Origin: Primula veris
Lineage: Eukaryota > Streptophyta > Magnoliopsida > Ericales > Primulaceae
Direction of reading: 5' to 3'
NCBI GenBank assembly: GCA_963682055.1
Contig: OY821748.1
Span: 31,274,661-31,338,660, forward strand
DNA: 64,000 nucleotides
Part shown: one piece after another, positions 1-11,500 of the stretch
Layout: each line of letters begins with the position of its first letter
How positions within the stretch are numbered: position 1 is the first letter of the stretch
Program-made: the position numbers and the translations under genes
Notes under the pieces: generated by a model
What the model saw: only the letters and a program-made list of their open reading frames with translations
The model's database searches: none
Told to the model about the DNA's origin: nothing

Positions 1-1095
1 AAGACAATCATCACTAGAAATAGAGGAGTTAGAGGAGTGATAGCTTACATCCTCGGTATCATCGTCTCTAGCCATGAGACATAGATTTGCGACTTCTTCA
101 TTGTCGCTATCGGAGCTATCATCATCGCTCCCCCATGCGGCTAAGAATGCCTTCTTGTTTTCCCTTTTCTTTACGAACTTGTCCTTTTTCTTCAAGGGAC
201 ATTCGTTTTGCATATGGCCGGGTTTGTGACATTTGTAGCAAATGATTTCGTCCTTTTTGCTAGATTTTTCGGAAGTCTCTTCCTTATATTCCTTTTTCCG
301 AAATCGTTGTCCACCCTTCTTTTTCCAACTTAGGAATTTGTTGTAGCGTTTGGCAAAGAGAGCCATCTCATCATCCTCACTAGATGAATCATTTTCGCTA
401 TCGTCATTTGTTGTGCATTTGAAGGCAATGCCTTTCTTCTTTTTCGAGTCATCCTCATGCTTTCGAGTCGTCATGTCGAGTTCATGAGTGCTTAGGGATC
501 CAATGAGGTTGTCGAGAGAGAGAGTGTTCATGTCCTTGGCCTCTTGTATGGCCGTCACTTTTGATTCCCACTTCCTTGGAAGACTTCGAAGGATCTTCGT
601 CACCATCTCCTTGCTAGAGTATACCTTTTCAAGTCTCTTAAGATCATTAGTAATCTTAGTAAAACGAGTGTACATAGAAGCAATAGACTCGTCATCATCG
701 ACTTTAAATAATTCATAATCATGAATAAGCATGCTAATTTTAGAGTCCTTAACTTGACTAGTTCCTTCGTGCATAATAGCTAGCTTATCCCACATTTGCT
801 TAGCGGTGTCACAACCGGAAATCTTATCATATTCACTAGGCGAGAGCGCACAAGTGATAGAAGTCATAGCCCTACAATTTAGGGAAAATGCTAGGCGTTC
901 ATCGGTGTCTAGTTCCTCTACAAGTTTATCTTCGCCATTTCTCCTAGGCGTTTTATAGCCTTTACTAATACTTATCCATTGGTCTATTTCAAAACCACAA
1001 AGGAAATTTTTCATAAGGTCTCTCCAATAGGGATAGTTAGTACCGTCAAAGAATGGTGGCCTAGTTATGGATTTTGAGTCGGCGTATGAAGACAT
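1..1095 (-). CDS. Copia gag polyprotein, N-terminal 365 codons (partial)
   Basis: This is the nucleocapsid part of a copia polyprotein, which packages element RNA in cytoplasmic particles. The frame opens with ATG at 1095, just downstream of the primer binding site, and begins MSSYADSKSITRPPFFDGTN. It then has the FFDGTNYPYWR segment typical of UBN2/DUF4219 gag proteins, a helical capsid-like region, a lysine- and acid-rich linker, and a CCHC zinc knuckle (CYKCHKPGHMQNEC, about residues 286-299). It ends with the acidic serine-rich stretch and EEVANLCLMA motif common in plant copia gag. The frame is in phase to base 1 and has no stop. Protease and pol would follow outside the window. Confidence 0.88.
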   Translation of the reverse strand, partial: MSSYADSKSITRPPFFDGTNYPYWRDLMKNFLCGFEIDQWISISKGYKTPRRNGEDKLVEELDTDERLAFSLNCRAMTSITCALSPSEYDKISGCDTAKQMWDKLAIMHEGTSQVKDSKISMLIHDYELFKVDDDESIASMYTRFTKITNDLKRLEKVYSSKEMVTKILRSLPRKWESKVTAIQEAKDMNTLSLDNLIGSLSTHELDMTTRKHEDDSKKKKGIAFKCTTNDDSENDSSSEDDEMALFAKRYNKFLSWKKKGGQRFRKKEYKEETSEKSSKKDEIICYKCHKPGHMQNECPLKKKDKFVKKRENKKAFLAAWGSDDDSSDSDNEEVANLCLMARDDDTEDVSYHSSNSSISSDDCL

Positions 1096-1147
1096 AGTGG
1101 ATCTTTAAACTATAAAATCGTTAGATTTTTCTGAATAGAATAGCTAA

Positions 1148-1160
1148 GCTCTGATACCAA
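1148..1160 (-). promoter_or_regulatory. Primer binding site (tRNA-iMet) of the left copia element
   Basis: The minus strand reads TTGGTATCAGAGC, matching the 3' end of plant initiator methionine tRNA. This is the usual minus-strand primer site of copia elements. It lies one base inside the LTR boundary and about 50 bases before the gag start codon. Confidence 0.88.
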
Positions 1161-1161
1161 T

Positions 1162-2417
1162 TGTTGGTCCGTAGGAGTCTAAACCTTAGAGGGGGGGGTG
1201 AATAAGGTTTTCGTACGTTTTTCGCGGAATTAAATCTATGGGTATTTAACTAAGTTAATTAGTGGTATTTATAACCTAAACTCTTTTGTTACCAAATTAA
1301 CGCTAAATTGATCTAAGCAAGCAATAAATATAAGCGATAAATAAATACGAAAAGTAAAAGTTAAGGGAAAGAAATAACGCAAGATTTATAGAGGTTCGGC
1401 AAACCGCGCCTACGTCCTCTCCTCGGTATTTTCACTACCGAGTGTTTCACTAAAAATCTTCGTTTCAAGGTTACACCTTAACGAGCTTAATCAACCGATT
1501 ACGCTCCCCCTCACTATATGAGTATCCCGAATAAATGACCTAGAGCTTTTAAGCTACACTTGCTTAAAAGCCTCTACCCAATTCACTCGCTCACTAATGA
1601 GTTTATAAAATACTCTTTTACAAGTTTGATTTCGAATCACTCACTAACAAATATTATCTCGATGTTTATAAGATTACAATGAGAATATACTCGAGAATAT
1701 TTTTGATTACAAGTGAGAAATAAGTAGTATAAGCTTGAAGGATTTTCTTGTAAGAATTGCTTAAAAGTTGTGAATGCTTGGATACCTTTCTTCAAAGTAT
1801 TTTGGGGCTTTTGTAGAGTCACAAAGGTGCAGCAATAAATTTCAGACCGTTGCTGGTTGGTGAGTTCATTCAATGCTGTTTTTGCAGCAGTTCGCCCCAT
1901 TTTCAGGAATAGCTTAAAAGCTGGATTTTGAAATTCTACAGAAACGATCGGTCGTTTCTGAAAAACGATCGGTCGATTTTCAATTGGACTCACTGGACAA
2001 AATGCGCACTGAAACGATCGGTCGTTTCAGATTTATGATCGGTCGTTTTTGCTGAGTGCTCACTGGTCAAAATTTGTACTGAAAACGATCGGTCGTTTCC
2101 TCTTGGCGATCGGTCGTTTTTACGTTGTGCTCACTGGAAGAAAATTTCTCTAAAATGATCGATCGTTTCCTTATGGATCAGTCGTTTTTGTTCTAGGCTT
2201 GTTTTCGGTTTTCTCGACAAACTTCGAAACCCCGTAACTAATTCGTTTCGAATCCGATATTGGTTCCGCTTGAACCATTGGCTTCGTAATTACGCATTCT
2301 ATCATTTTGAACCTTTAATAAACTCGATAAATGATTAGTACGCAAAACGAGCTTTTATCATGTTTTACAAATATTGTTATCATCAAAATAATCGATTAGA
2401 AGAATCAACGTTCAACA
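1162..2417 (-). repeat. 5' LTR of the left copia element (about 1256 bp)
   Basis: The inner boundary is firm, because the LTR must end next to the primer binding site, where TGTTG (plus strand) begins at 1162. The outer boundary is inferred from the matching CAACA at 2413-2417, which gives a 5-bp perfect inverted terminus (TGTTG...CAACA). The second LTR is off-window, so the outer end is not proven. Inside are a G-run near the inner end (1191-1198) and four degenerate 71-bp repeats with a palindromic core at 1937-2190. Confidence 0.6.
1937..2190. repeat. Four tandem ~71-bp repeats with GATCGGTCG core, inside the LTR
   Basis: Units begin at about 1941, 2011, 2082 and 2152. Each holds AAACGATCGGTCGTTT, a second GATCGGTCGTTT and a shared GTGCTCACTGG segment, except that the last unit is decayed. 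In the LTR's own orientation they lie in its upstream (U3-like) half, where tandem repeats often act as enhancers. An enhancer role here is inference. Confidence 0.75.
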
Positions 2418-2692
2418 AGTTTCATATATAGTTTATACTTTGTTAAGTCTATTAGTAGTTAAACTTTGTGTTTGTCTATTCTTAATCGTTTTAGTGTAGC
2501 TAATTTTATATCTAGTTTCATTTCCTGAACTACTTAGTTTTTCCCGTTAATCCCTTTTTCTCTCTATAATTATAACTGTAGTTAGTTTTAGTTTCTCGCT
2601 CACTCTTTGTAGTTTAGTAATCAAAAAAATCAAAACAATTTATTTACTTGTTAGATCTATAAAACTAAAAATAAAATACAAAATTAGAAAAT

Positions 2693-2730
<38 letters not shown>

Positions 2731-3123
2731 ACACACACAAAAGACTAGCTTCCCAGTTAAATATTCAGACTTATAGTTGTTTAGCAGCTCCCTGTGGATC
2801 GACTCCAGTCTTACCGGGACATTATTACTACACCGCACCCTCATGCGCTTGCGAGACATTAACTGCATAGTTTTTTAGCGGTCAAGCTCCACGGCGGCAA
2901 TACGTCGGATCTGTTCTCTCTCCTTGCCACTCTATCTATCATCGCCTATCTTTCTCCTTGAGGATATATGTGGTCTATCTATATTTATATATATATATAT
3001 ATACATAAATATATATGTATACCTCTTCTCTATCTATCTTTGTAACCGTCTATATGTAAACTAGATCTACATGATTTATAATCTATATTTATATATGGGT
3101 AGAATATATGGACACCATAAAAA
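2418..3123. other. Intergenic, AT-rich, with microsatellites
   Basis: No coding potential is seen. It holds an (AC)n microsatellite at 2694-2739 with one interruption and a (TA)n tract around 2982-3004. A short open frame across the AC tract is low-complexity only. Confidence 0.6.
2694..2739. repeat. (AC)n microsatellite
   Basis: About 46 bases of alternating CA/AC with a single interruption (CATA). Confidence 0.95.
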
Positions 3124-3418
3124 ACATCCAAATTGACATTTTTTTTGTAAAAACGTTTCAAATCAATATTTGATTAATGCAAATCTCCACGGTTTCACGA
3201 CGGGAACACTAATATGCGTCTTGGCTTTTTTTATAAGATGTATAATGACATGTTTTGAATTTTTAAATTTTACAATAATTTCGAAAACATGTCATTATAC
3301 ATCTCGGAAAAAAAAAAACAAGACGCATATTTGTGTTCCCGTCGTGAAACCATTGACATTTGAATTAACCAAATCTTGATTTGGAGCGTTTTTACGAAAA
3401 AGTGTCCAAGTTGATGTC
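3124..3418. repeat. 295-bp foldback (long inverted repeat, MITE-like)
   Basis: Two arms of about 140 bases pair around a centre near 3270. The segment GGTTTCACGACGGGAACAC in the left arm reappears as its exact reverse complement in the right arm, followed by the GCGTCTTG/CAAGACGC and ATAATGACATG/CATGTCATTAT pairs. Outer parts (ACATCCAA.../...TTGATGT) pair with mismatches. No clear target duplication or known terminal motif was found, so the family is not assigned. It could be a foldback MITE or an inverted duplication able to give hairpin RNA. Confidence 0.85.
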
Positions 3419-3889
3419 TAAGTTGATGTTAATAACATATCTATATCTATGTGTATATATACATATTTATTTATATATATATACATATTTATTTACAGGG
3501 AAAGGATACATACACACATAAAAAAACACACAAATTTATATATATATACACACAAATTTGCAACGACGACGGAAGTTCTGATCCTTCTACGCCGCCACCA
3601 TGCCGGAGCTCCGCCGCCACCATCGTTCTTCCGATGTCGTATTGTTTAAGTACAGAGTACAATGCTTAATTGGCATTCTGTAATTTGGCAGTTGTTTTGG
3701 CATAGCTTATTGTCAGTTGCACAGATTTTTTCATAGAGATCTGAAACCACAGTCTGCTTATAGTTCAAAATAGGTCAGGGATTGATTTTGTAAATTCAAC
3801 AAAATAAGTTATTTTACAATTTGATTTCTGAAATTTAAAAAATTAAGTATAAAAAACAAGTAGTTTTGTTAATAACCAAAATTGTAATA
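3419..3889. other. Intergenic, no gene seen
   Basis: Short (TA)n and TATTTA tracts surround 3450-3550. A small GC-richer patch with CGCCGCCACCA twice lies at about 3588-3625. No supported coding sequence. Confidence 0.5.
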
Positions 3890-4420
3890 GATTCTCAAAA
3901 AAAAAATATTAAAATTTTAAAAATATCGTATTAGATTGTGAGAAAAATTATATTAGATTGTAAAAAAATCGTATTAGATTGTCAAAAATAATAGTATTAG
4001 ATTTTCAAAAAATTGCTACTTTTTTTATTAGATCGTCAAAGAAATCATATTAAATTGTCATAAAAATTGTATTGGATTGTAACTAAAATTGAATTAGATT
4101 GTTAAAAAAATTATATTTGATTGTCAAAGAGATTTGTATTTGATTTTTTTTGGATTTTTTTAATTTTCCTAAAAAACATGGATTTTTTTTTCGAATTTTT
4201 TATTTTTTAAAAATTTGAAAAAATATATATATTAAATTGCCAAAAAAATTGTATTAAATTGTCAAAAGTGTTGATTGTTTAAAAAATTGAATTATATTGT
4301 CAAATAAATTATATTATATTTTCAAAAAAATTGTATTAGATTGTCACAAAAATTGTATTAGATCATTTATTAAATTGTCAAAAATTTGTATTAGATTGTC
4401 AAAAAAAAAAATTTGTAAGA
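3890..4420. repeat. Degenerate ~23-bp AT-rich tandem repeat
   Basis: Repeated, diverged units close to GTATTAGATTGTCAAAAAAATT recur every 22-25 bases, with an A/T-homopolymer interruption around 4140-4230. Copies vary in the A-run and at single bases, so the array is old. Confidence 0.8.
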
Positions 4421-7400
4421 AATTTTAATTTTTCCCAAATTTTCTAATTTTTATAATTTTTTGGATTTTTTTTTATTTTTTCTGGATTTTTACATTTTTT
4501 AAGTTTTGGTCAACGGCGATCAACACCGGAAGCCGGCGGTCAATGTTGGAAACCGACAATCAACGCCGAAGATCGATCAATGGTCTTGATCAAACTTTTA
4601 TTAGGGTAAATGTGTTGAACTTATATATATTAGGAAGAGATAATAATTTACAATAACTAGTTTGAAAGTGGTACTAATTATTAAATAATTAATTTCAAGT
4701 GGTAACAATCAAAAATTGTGTCGGAGAAACATAGCCTTAAATTTAATAGGCATCTCAAAACTAAGAAACAAAACTATCTAGTAACACTAAGATTTCCGAG
4801 AGGAATTCCGACTAACCAAATGAATATTTTAACAGCAAAAATAGCTACATTTTTAAACAAAATTTTCAGCGGCATCTCCACACTAGCAACCTGGCTTATT
4901 TTCAAAATAACAACTTTATTTCCTCTAATCTTTCAACCTGCAATTCAAAAACTTCTATAATGCTGTTTTGCAGAATTTCTTCCTAGCTTCCACACGCTTG
5001 AGCTATAACCCATCTGTTACTAAGCTCTTTGCCTTGAAAATAACAAGAGTTCTTGCTCTCCAAATGTATTAAATCATGGCTCTCCAAGCATTTTTTTCCT
5101 GTAATACGCCAACCAAAATCACCTTTCCATCTGTGTGCACATACCAAGTTATGAAAGATTTCTAGTCCAAAACTGGAGACTGCACTTTTTGAATCTGCAT
5201 AAAATGAGATAGCACTGAGTATAGAAATCACAAGCAACAAATAAATGAACCATAGTCTCATTACTTTTTCCACAAAAAAGGACAGGTTATCACCACAATT
5301 TATTATAAGCAAGCAGATATCCTATCTTTGGAGTCGAGTCATTGAAGCTATATGTAGGAATCTGATGTTCAAATTTAATCAAAGAATGCCAATAGTGTTA
5401 GGTCAAGTACTATTAATTTTTTAGTACTAGTCAAGAGACTTAAAACATGTGAGTGTAATGAGTTCTTTTATGATTATAAAACGCAAATTTCAAACCCTGT
5501 GTCCGGACTAAAATTCTTGTTTAAATTTGATGTCGAGGAAGACCTGTCATCGATTTGTGTAGAAAATAATATAGATTTAGAAGAACAAGTATGAAAGGAG
5601 AGAAGGATAAAGGAGAGTGATTGGGAGAGATTAGAAAGCCACTTATCAAGAGTGTTAATTGCTTGCTATTACCAAATTGTAACAAATATGATTTAGGATT
5701 TAAGAGGAATTCAGGATTAATTCACACATATACCCTTTGACAAAAAAGTTTCAATTCTTGTCTTGAGGGGGCTTAACAGTTTATATACAGGTCAATTTTT
5801 TCATTACTCGTGAAGGAGACAAACTGAACTACTAATGACAACGTTATTTTCTTGGCGGGTTTGGCAAAATAATGTCTTTTTCAAACGCGACATGAACATT
5901 TATCTTTGCAAGTATATATATTTGTAGCAGATGATCTCGTGAAACTTCTTAATGTTAGTAAATGCAACAAGAACTTGATTAGACTTGAGTGAGTCATTGC
6001 ACTTAACTAGCACTTTATGCATATTAGGGTTCAAGCTAAACCTAAGTGGAATAATTCTACTCTAATTCACACCGGTCTTTATCAAATCTCTCATAACGAT
6101 GGGAGAGAACAGTTTTAATGATGTCATATTTGCATGTCAGATGATAAAAATAACACTTGTCAAGCTTAGTTTATCAAATGATAGGCTCTCATATTCTATT
6201 ATGCACCATATTAATCTCTTTATAAGAATTGGTCAGAATACACTTGCTCTGAATCTAAGGGATTTTGATCCTAAATTAGTAGGAATCCTTAAGATGGATT
6301 CAGATCAAACGCAAAGTATTCGATAATTGGATCTAAATTAAATCGCCATTGTTACAAGACCTAAGCTCCATGGTCTCTCTCTAAAGTGTGACGGTTGCTA
6401 TTCTACGACATGGTTAGGGGTTTACCTCCACATGGATTATCCGGTTCAAGTTGCAGTTTCTACAAGTTTGACGCGAAGTTTCTAATTAGTCCATTTATTT
6501 GTATATCCACTTGGATTGTTGAATCTATTTTATGGGTTGGAGAAATTTATTCTTTCTTTCTTGTGTTTTTTATTTGGTGAGGTTTCCCCCAACATTTATA
6601 TTTTTTTCTCAAATAATAAATAAAGATGTTGGATCACCCCGCCAATTATTAAAAAAAGAAGAAGGTATTAAGTAAAAGCACATACCCTAATGCTAATTTA
6701 TAAGTATTACTTTCTATATTGATCCTTTCCCTAAATTGTCAAATTTTCTTTGAAGAAAAAAAGCAAAAGCTTGAAAATTTCACTTAAACAAGAAAAATAA
6801 TATGGTGTATCCTTAATAATTTTTATTTGATTTATGGTCGTAAAATAATGGAATAGATAAGAGTAGTCGGTATTTCGATATTATAGACTCAGGTTCAGGC
6901 AACTTTTAAGCTGTAATAATGGTTCAGGCAATTATTTGTCATTTGTGCGTATCTATAAACTTCCAACTTGTGATACTTCCACTATAATTTTCTGCTTTTA
7001 TTTATCCCTAACAATTTGTCTGATCTGTGTCTCTATTCGCACTCAAAATTCTTCTACACTTAATAATTATTTTATCTTTCTTGAATGTCCTGTAGTATTT
7101 CATTTTTTATTTCCATGATTAAAACCAAATCGATGTCTCTGTCTTTGTATCCAACACGTGTAACGCAAGATTTATTTATTTTGTAATGATCATTTTTATC
7201 TACGTAAATATAATTCCATAGGTGCAAAAGTACCTTTTCATAAATACATACACCACATTCTATATAACACGTGTAAACCCAAGATTAATTTAATTTTACT
7301 AAACAGTGTATAAATTATATAAGAAAAAATATATCCATACAACTTTGTCACTCTCTTACACACTCCCTTATATATATAATAATATATTTTTGTTAAAAAA

Positions 7401-7448
7401 TATATTTTTATTCCTCCAAATATACATGTATGGAGTGTGTGAGTTATA
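4421..7448. other. Intergenic, mostly unassigned
   Basis: AT-rich DNA with short chance frames only. It holds a GC-richer patch at 4508-4590 with TCAACGCC-like repeats and a LINE remnant near 5200-5290. Nothing else can be supported. Confidence 0.5.
5200..5290 (-). pseudogene. Remnant of a LINE reverse transcriptase C-terminal zinc-binding region
   Basis: The minus strand near 5286-5209 reads CGKSNETMVHLFVACDFYTQ. This resembles the C-G-x(n)-E-T-x-x-H-L-F-x-x-C signature of the zf-RVT domain after plant LINE reverse transcriptases. An expected upstream Cys-Pro-Phe is present but one frame off. The flanks have stops, so it is at most a short decayed fragment. Confidence 0.4.
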
Positions 7449-7682
7449 TAGTAATACCATATTTAATAATTTTTCTTATTTTTAATTAATATTTAAATTT
7501 AAGGTAGTCTCAACTAGGGTTCTACTATATTTTTATTTGGGTTTTTAGTAGGTTGGGTTTATATATATATATATATTAGTAATACCAGATTTAATAATTT
7601 TTCTTATTTTTAATTAATATTTAAATTTAGGGTAGTCTCAACTAGGATTCTACTATATTTTTATGTGGGTTTTTAGTAGGTT

Positions 7683-7773
<91 letters not shown>

Positions 7774-7882
7774 TAATACAAGATTTAATCATTTTTCTTA
7801 TTTTTAATTAATATTTAAATTTAGGGTAGTCTCAACTAGGGTTCTACTATATTTTTATTTGAGTTTTTAGTAGGTTGAGTTT
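7449..7882. repeat. Three direct repeats of ~112 bp separated by (AT)n
   Basis: Copies at 7449-7560, 7577-7688 and 7771-7882 begin TAGTAATAC and end in GGTTGGGTTT or GGTTGAGTTT, with only a few differences. The spacers are pure TA/AT: 16 bp between the first two and 82 bp between the last two. Confidence 0.93.
7689..7770. repeat. (AT)n microsatellite, ~82 bp
   Basis: Uninterrupted AT dinucleotides between the second and third copies of the 112-bp direct repeat. Confidence 0.95.
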
Positions 7883-8204
7883 TTATTATGTTGAATATTT
7901 ATATTTTGTTTTATCAAATTATAGATTGTGTTTTGTGTACATTTGGAGGTATACATATGTCTTTCATTAACTAGGTAGTGTGGGAGTTGTGCGCAAGTTG
8001 TCTGTCTAGCATCACTCATTATATAATTAACACGGATTTCAGTTTTGTTAATAAAATATGTATCAAGATCATTTGTTACTTTTTAATAAAATTTTAGAAA
8101 AATATATAATTAAGACGTGTGTATCTTTCTATATCTTCCGTAATGGTAATGGCAGTTAATGGTGACATTTTTATATCGATTTATGTCTACCGACCGATTT
8201 TCGA

Positions 8205-8450
8205 GCCGAATCAATCAAGTCGGTATCAAAATTTTGGTATACCGACATTCGGAGGTCGGTTCGGTTTCGGTATTCATTCGATGAGTTCAGTATACTAACG
8301 ATCCAAACCAAAATATTAAATATAAATCGGGCCGAATCAATCAAGTCGGTATCAAAATTTTGGTATACCGACATTCGGAGGTCGGTTCGGTTTCGGTATT
8401 CGTTCGATGAGTTCAGTATACTAACGATCCAAACCAAAATATTAAATATA
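8205..8450. repeat. Near-identical tandem duplication, period 126 bp
   Basis: Copies start at 8205 and 8331 (GCCGAATCAATCAAGTCGG). I see one substitution across about 120 bases (ATTCATTCG versus ATTCGTTCG), so the duplication is recent. The sequence is rich in GGTTCGGTTTCGG words, common in non-autonomous plant elements, and similar words recur at 8780-8925. A (TA)n tract follows at 8447-8510. Confidence 0.92.
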
Positions 8451-8469
8451 TATATATATATATATATAT

Positions 8470-8510
<41 letters not shown>

Positions 8511-8516
<6 letters not shown>

Positions 8517-11500
8517 CTAGAATACTATACCCTTATTAGCATAGTAATATTTATCATTGAATTTTTGGTTATTTTTTATAGTGAATTATTATAATATTTT
8601 CTTTTATTTTTAACTTTTACGAGCAGTGGTTACTATTTTATGGAATGAAACAAGTAATGTAACAATAATACAAATAAATATACATTTTTAATCTATTGTT
8701 TTAAAAAAATTATATCATATTTTTTTCGATACGCATCATTTTTCTATCATCACCTGTAAATTTTAAAATTTAGTATAAAAACGAAACCGAACCGAACCAA
8801 CCGAATAGTTTGGTATACCGAATTTTTTGATACGGTTATGGTATAGAAATTCTCAAACCGAACTAGTTCGGTTTGATATCGATATATAGTTAAAAAGTTT
8901 GATACCGAGCCGATACCGCCCCTAATTGCACTATGCCTATTCTAACTATACGGCTAGCAAATCGTAGTGATTTTAGCATGCAGCCTGGACCTGTTTTCAA
9001 AAATCAAATGCATTAATATTTTGGAATTTAAAATATATAAAATTCAATATCCAGATTATTTGATCATTGGTTTTTCGAGAAGAAATTTTTAAAATTTAAG
9101 ACTTTTGAGATAATATTACCAAAACAAACGAATCAAACTATTTTTTTGTCAAAAACTAGGGGAAATCCCATGACCCTTTTCAAAACCTATTCATTTCTTA
9201 CTAAAAAGTGCACTTTTCCTCTCCTATCTCAAGGAAACTACAACCCACTCGAATTCTTATCTATCTAATTAATTTCAAATCACATGAGTATTTTACTATA
9301 TGTACACGTCCAACCTTTTATTATATAAATAAGGTTAGAGATCGTTTGTATGTATCACTTGATGAATAAAGAATCTGTTGTTGTCTCTCTATATTTCTCT
9401 CTATATATCTATGCATATCTCATATATATATATATATATATATATTGAGTTAATATGTCACACAGCAATTGCATAGTTTTTTTTTTAAATAACATCCTAA
9501 ACTCTGATACAGACACTATTATATACAATAAACAATCAACATCATGGATTTTAACTTTTAAACTAACACTGAGCACTCATTAAGAGAAAAAGTTGTAAAT
9601 ATTTACTTTATTGATATTATATTTTAAAGCGAAGTTTTCGAATATTCTAAGACATTTCTTTAAAATGCTTAAGAGTGAATCTAACTAAAGTGTAGTAACA
9701 AAAAGACACCAAACTTTCTTTAAGAGAAGTGTGCGCACTGAAACCGTGTCCGTATCGGAAAAGAAACCATTGCTCAATCATTCTGCTAATATTCAATGGA
9801 GACTGTTGATGACATAAACAAGTGCACTATAACTCAAAGAATGTGACCGGCATCCTCTCTTAATAGTATTTATTAAATTTATTTTACGCAATAATTTTAT
9901 TGCGAGTCGACAATAATTTTATTTATTTCAATATGTCAGCAGACCTTGTGACTAGATATCTTTTTTAGTGGAAAAGCTTCCAATGGAGGGGGGTTTAAGT
10001 AGACTCGACTTGTACATAAAAACCAACAAGATATGATATTGTGAGCGGACATAGAATCAAAACCTTCAAAATGTTTGAAAATACATTAAGACTGCGAGAA
10101 TTTAAAAACATGTGCAAAAGAACTAAAACTATGCATCTCGGACCTCTCTCGACGTAATTTGTAATAAAAAGTACAAGTGTTCCCCAACACAGATGCGTAG
10201 TTGGCCATTACATGTGTCGCTGGCCGGGTCACCATCTGATGGACGTCGCAAATTAACAGATAGTATAGTTGTATACCTGAGTACATGGTGCCGTGAAAGA
10301 AATTCAAAATATAATTGCCATCGAAGATGTTTCAACTTCTAGGTGTGAAATCAAATGAAGAGTGACATTCAAAGACTTATGAGAATGGCTTAATTTCCGG
10401 TTAGATAATGGGTCTATGATTTAAGCATGTATCAAATACTTCAAAAAAAATGTTGTTCGGATTCCTTAATACACGACTAGCTTGTTGTTGTTAACCTAGA
10501 GTTTTCCAAGCAACCATTGACATTTAGCTTGAGATATCGGAGAACTAGCTAGCCGTATCTAAGAGACAAACATGGGCGATGCCCCTTAGGATGATTGATC
10601 AGAATTATTTTGTGTTTTTTTTCCAGAAAACATTTCAAGAATATAAGAGACAATAATTGTATAAAAGTTGAAAATGGACGTAAGTTTATTTGAATGAATA
10701 TTATTTATAATGTATTCCTTGATATTCCGTCGGTCTATTGGTCAGAGAATGGGCTTTGTCACATCCCGAAAGGAGTGGGTGTGCCCCTCTACACCGATGA
10801 AATAACCGCCTAGGCGAAGAAATCGGAGTTTGGGAGGGTTCATGTGGATATGAAGCTTGGGTGTGATTTTTCGAATAAATTTTGGGTTCAGTCCGAGTTT
10901 GGATAAAAGTTTGATCTAACAATTAATGTTATATTATTGAAAACCTTCAGTATGTGCTCCCCATAAGCCTACGCCTAACAGCATTTCCCCCTTCGTAGAA
11001 AGAGTCTCTCATAGTACTTGTGTGCTCTTCTAACCCGCCCTCCTCAGACCTCTCGCTAACCGTTTTATTTCCCTAATCACTTGTTAGCAAGAAAATTGCC
11101 ATCTCGCCCTGATCATCTTGCGGTTACTTTGTCTGCTAACCTCTTGAAAATCTCCTCGAGGATTGCCTTGTAGTGAAACCCATGGAATCTGTATAATCTG
11201 TTAGTGTTACTACTAGGTTCGCGTCAAAAGGAAATAGAAAATTAGTAATTAAGAATGTGAATTCTTGTGGAAAGAGGAGTAAGGGGTACAAGGGTGTCCA
11301 AAGTAATTTTTGATCTCACTTGTTTTTAATGAATAATTTAGCATGTTAGAACATTCGGGGTCTAAACGAATCCGAAAACCAAATTGAGGTGAAAATTTTG
11401 ATCGTTGATAATAGGTTTTCGAGTTTAGGTTTACTTGAAACCAAACTTTCTATTGTAAATAATGATAGAATTTGCTCATTTTATCTCCCAATCGGCGTTT

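Larger units (their letters stand above)
1..2417 (-). mobile_element. Ty1/copia LTR retrotransposon, 5' part (continues past left edge)
   Basis: Read on the minus strand, the order is LTR (2417 to 1162), a primer binding site for initiator tRNA-Met, then an open gag frame that reaches position 1 without a stop. This is the canonical 5' half of a copia element. The pol part and the 3' LTR lie off the left edge, so target duplication, LTR divergence and age cannot be judged. An uninterrupted 365-codon gag suggests a fairly young copy. It shares no obvious close sequence with the second copia element at 32044-36881. Confidence 0.85.

Noticed and set aside
2665..2868. 67-codon frame with a Val-Cys run
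   Set aside because: It is the translation of the AC microsatellite.
8171..8437. 88-codon minus-strand frame with an internal repeat
   Set aside because: Product of the 126-bp tandem duplication in a non-coding repeat.
10086..10335. Two overlapping minus-strand frames of about 70 codons
   Set aside because: Different frames over the same bases, no recognisable domain, no splice context.
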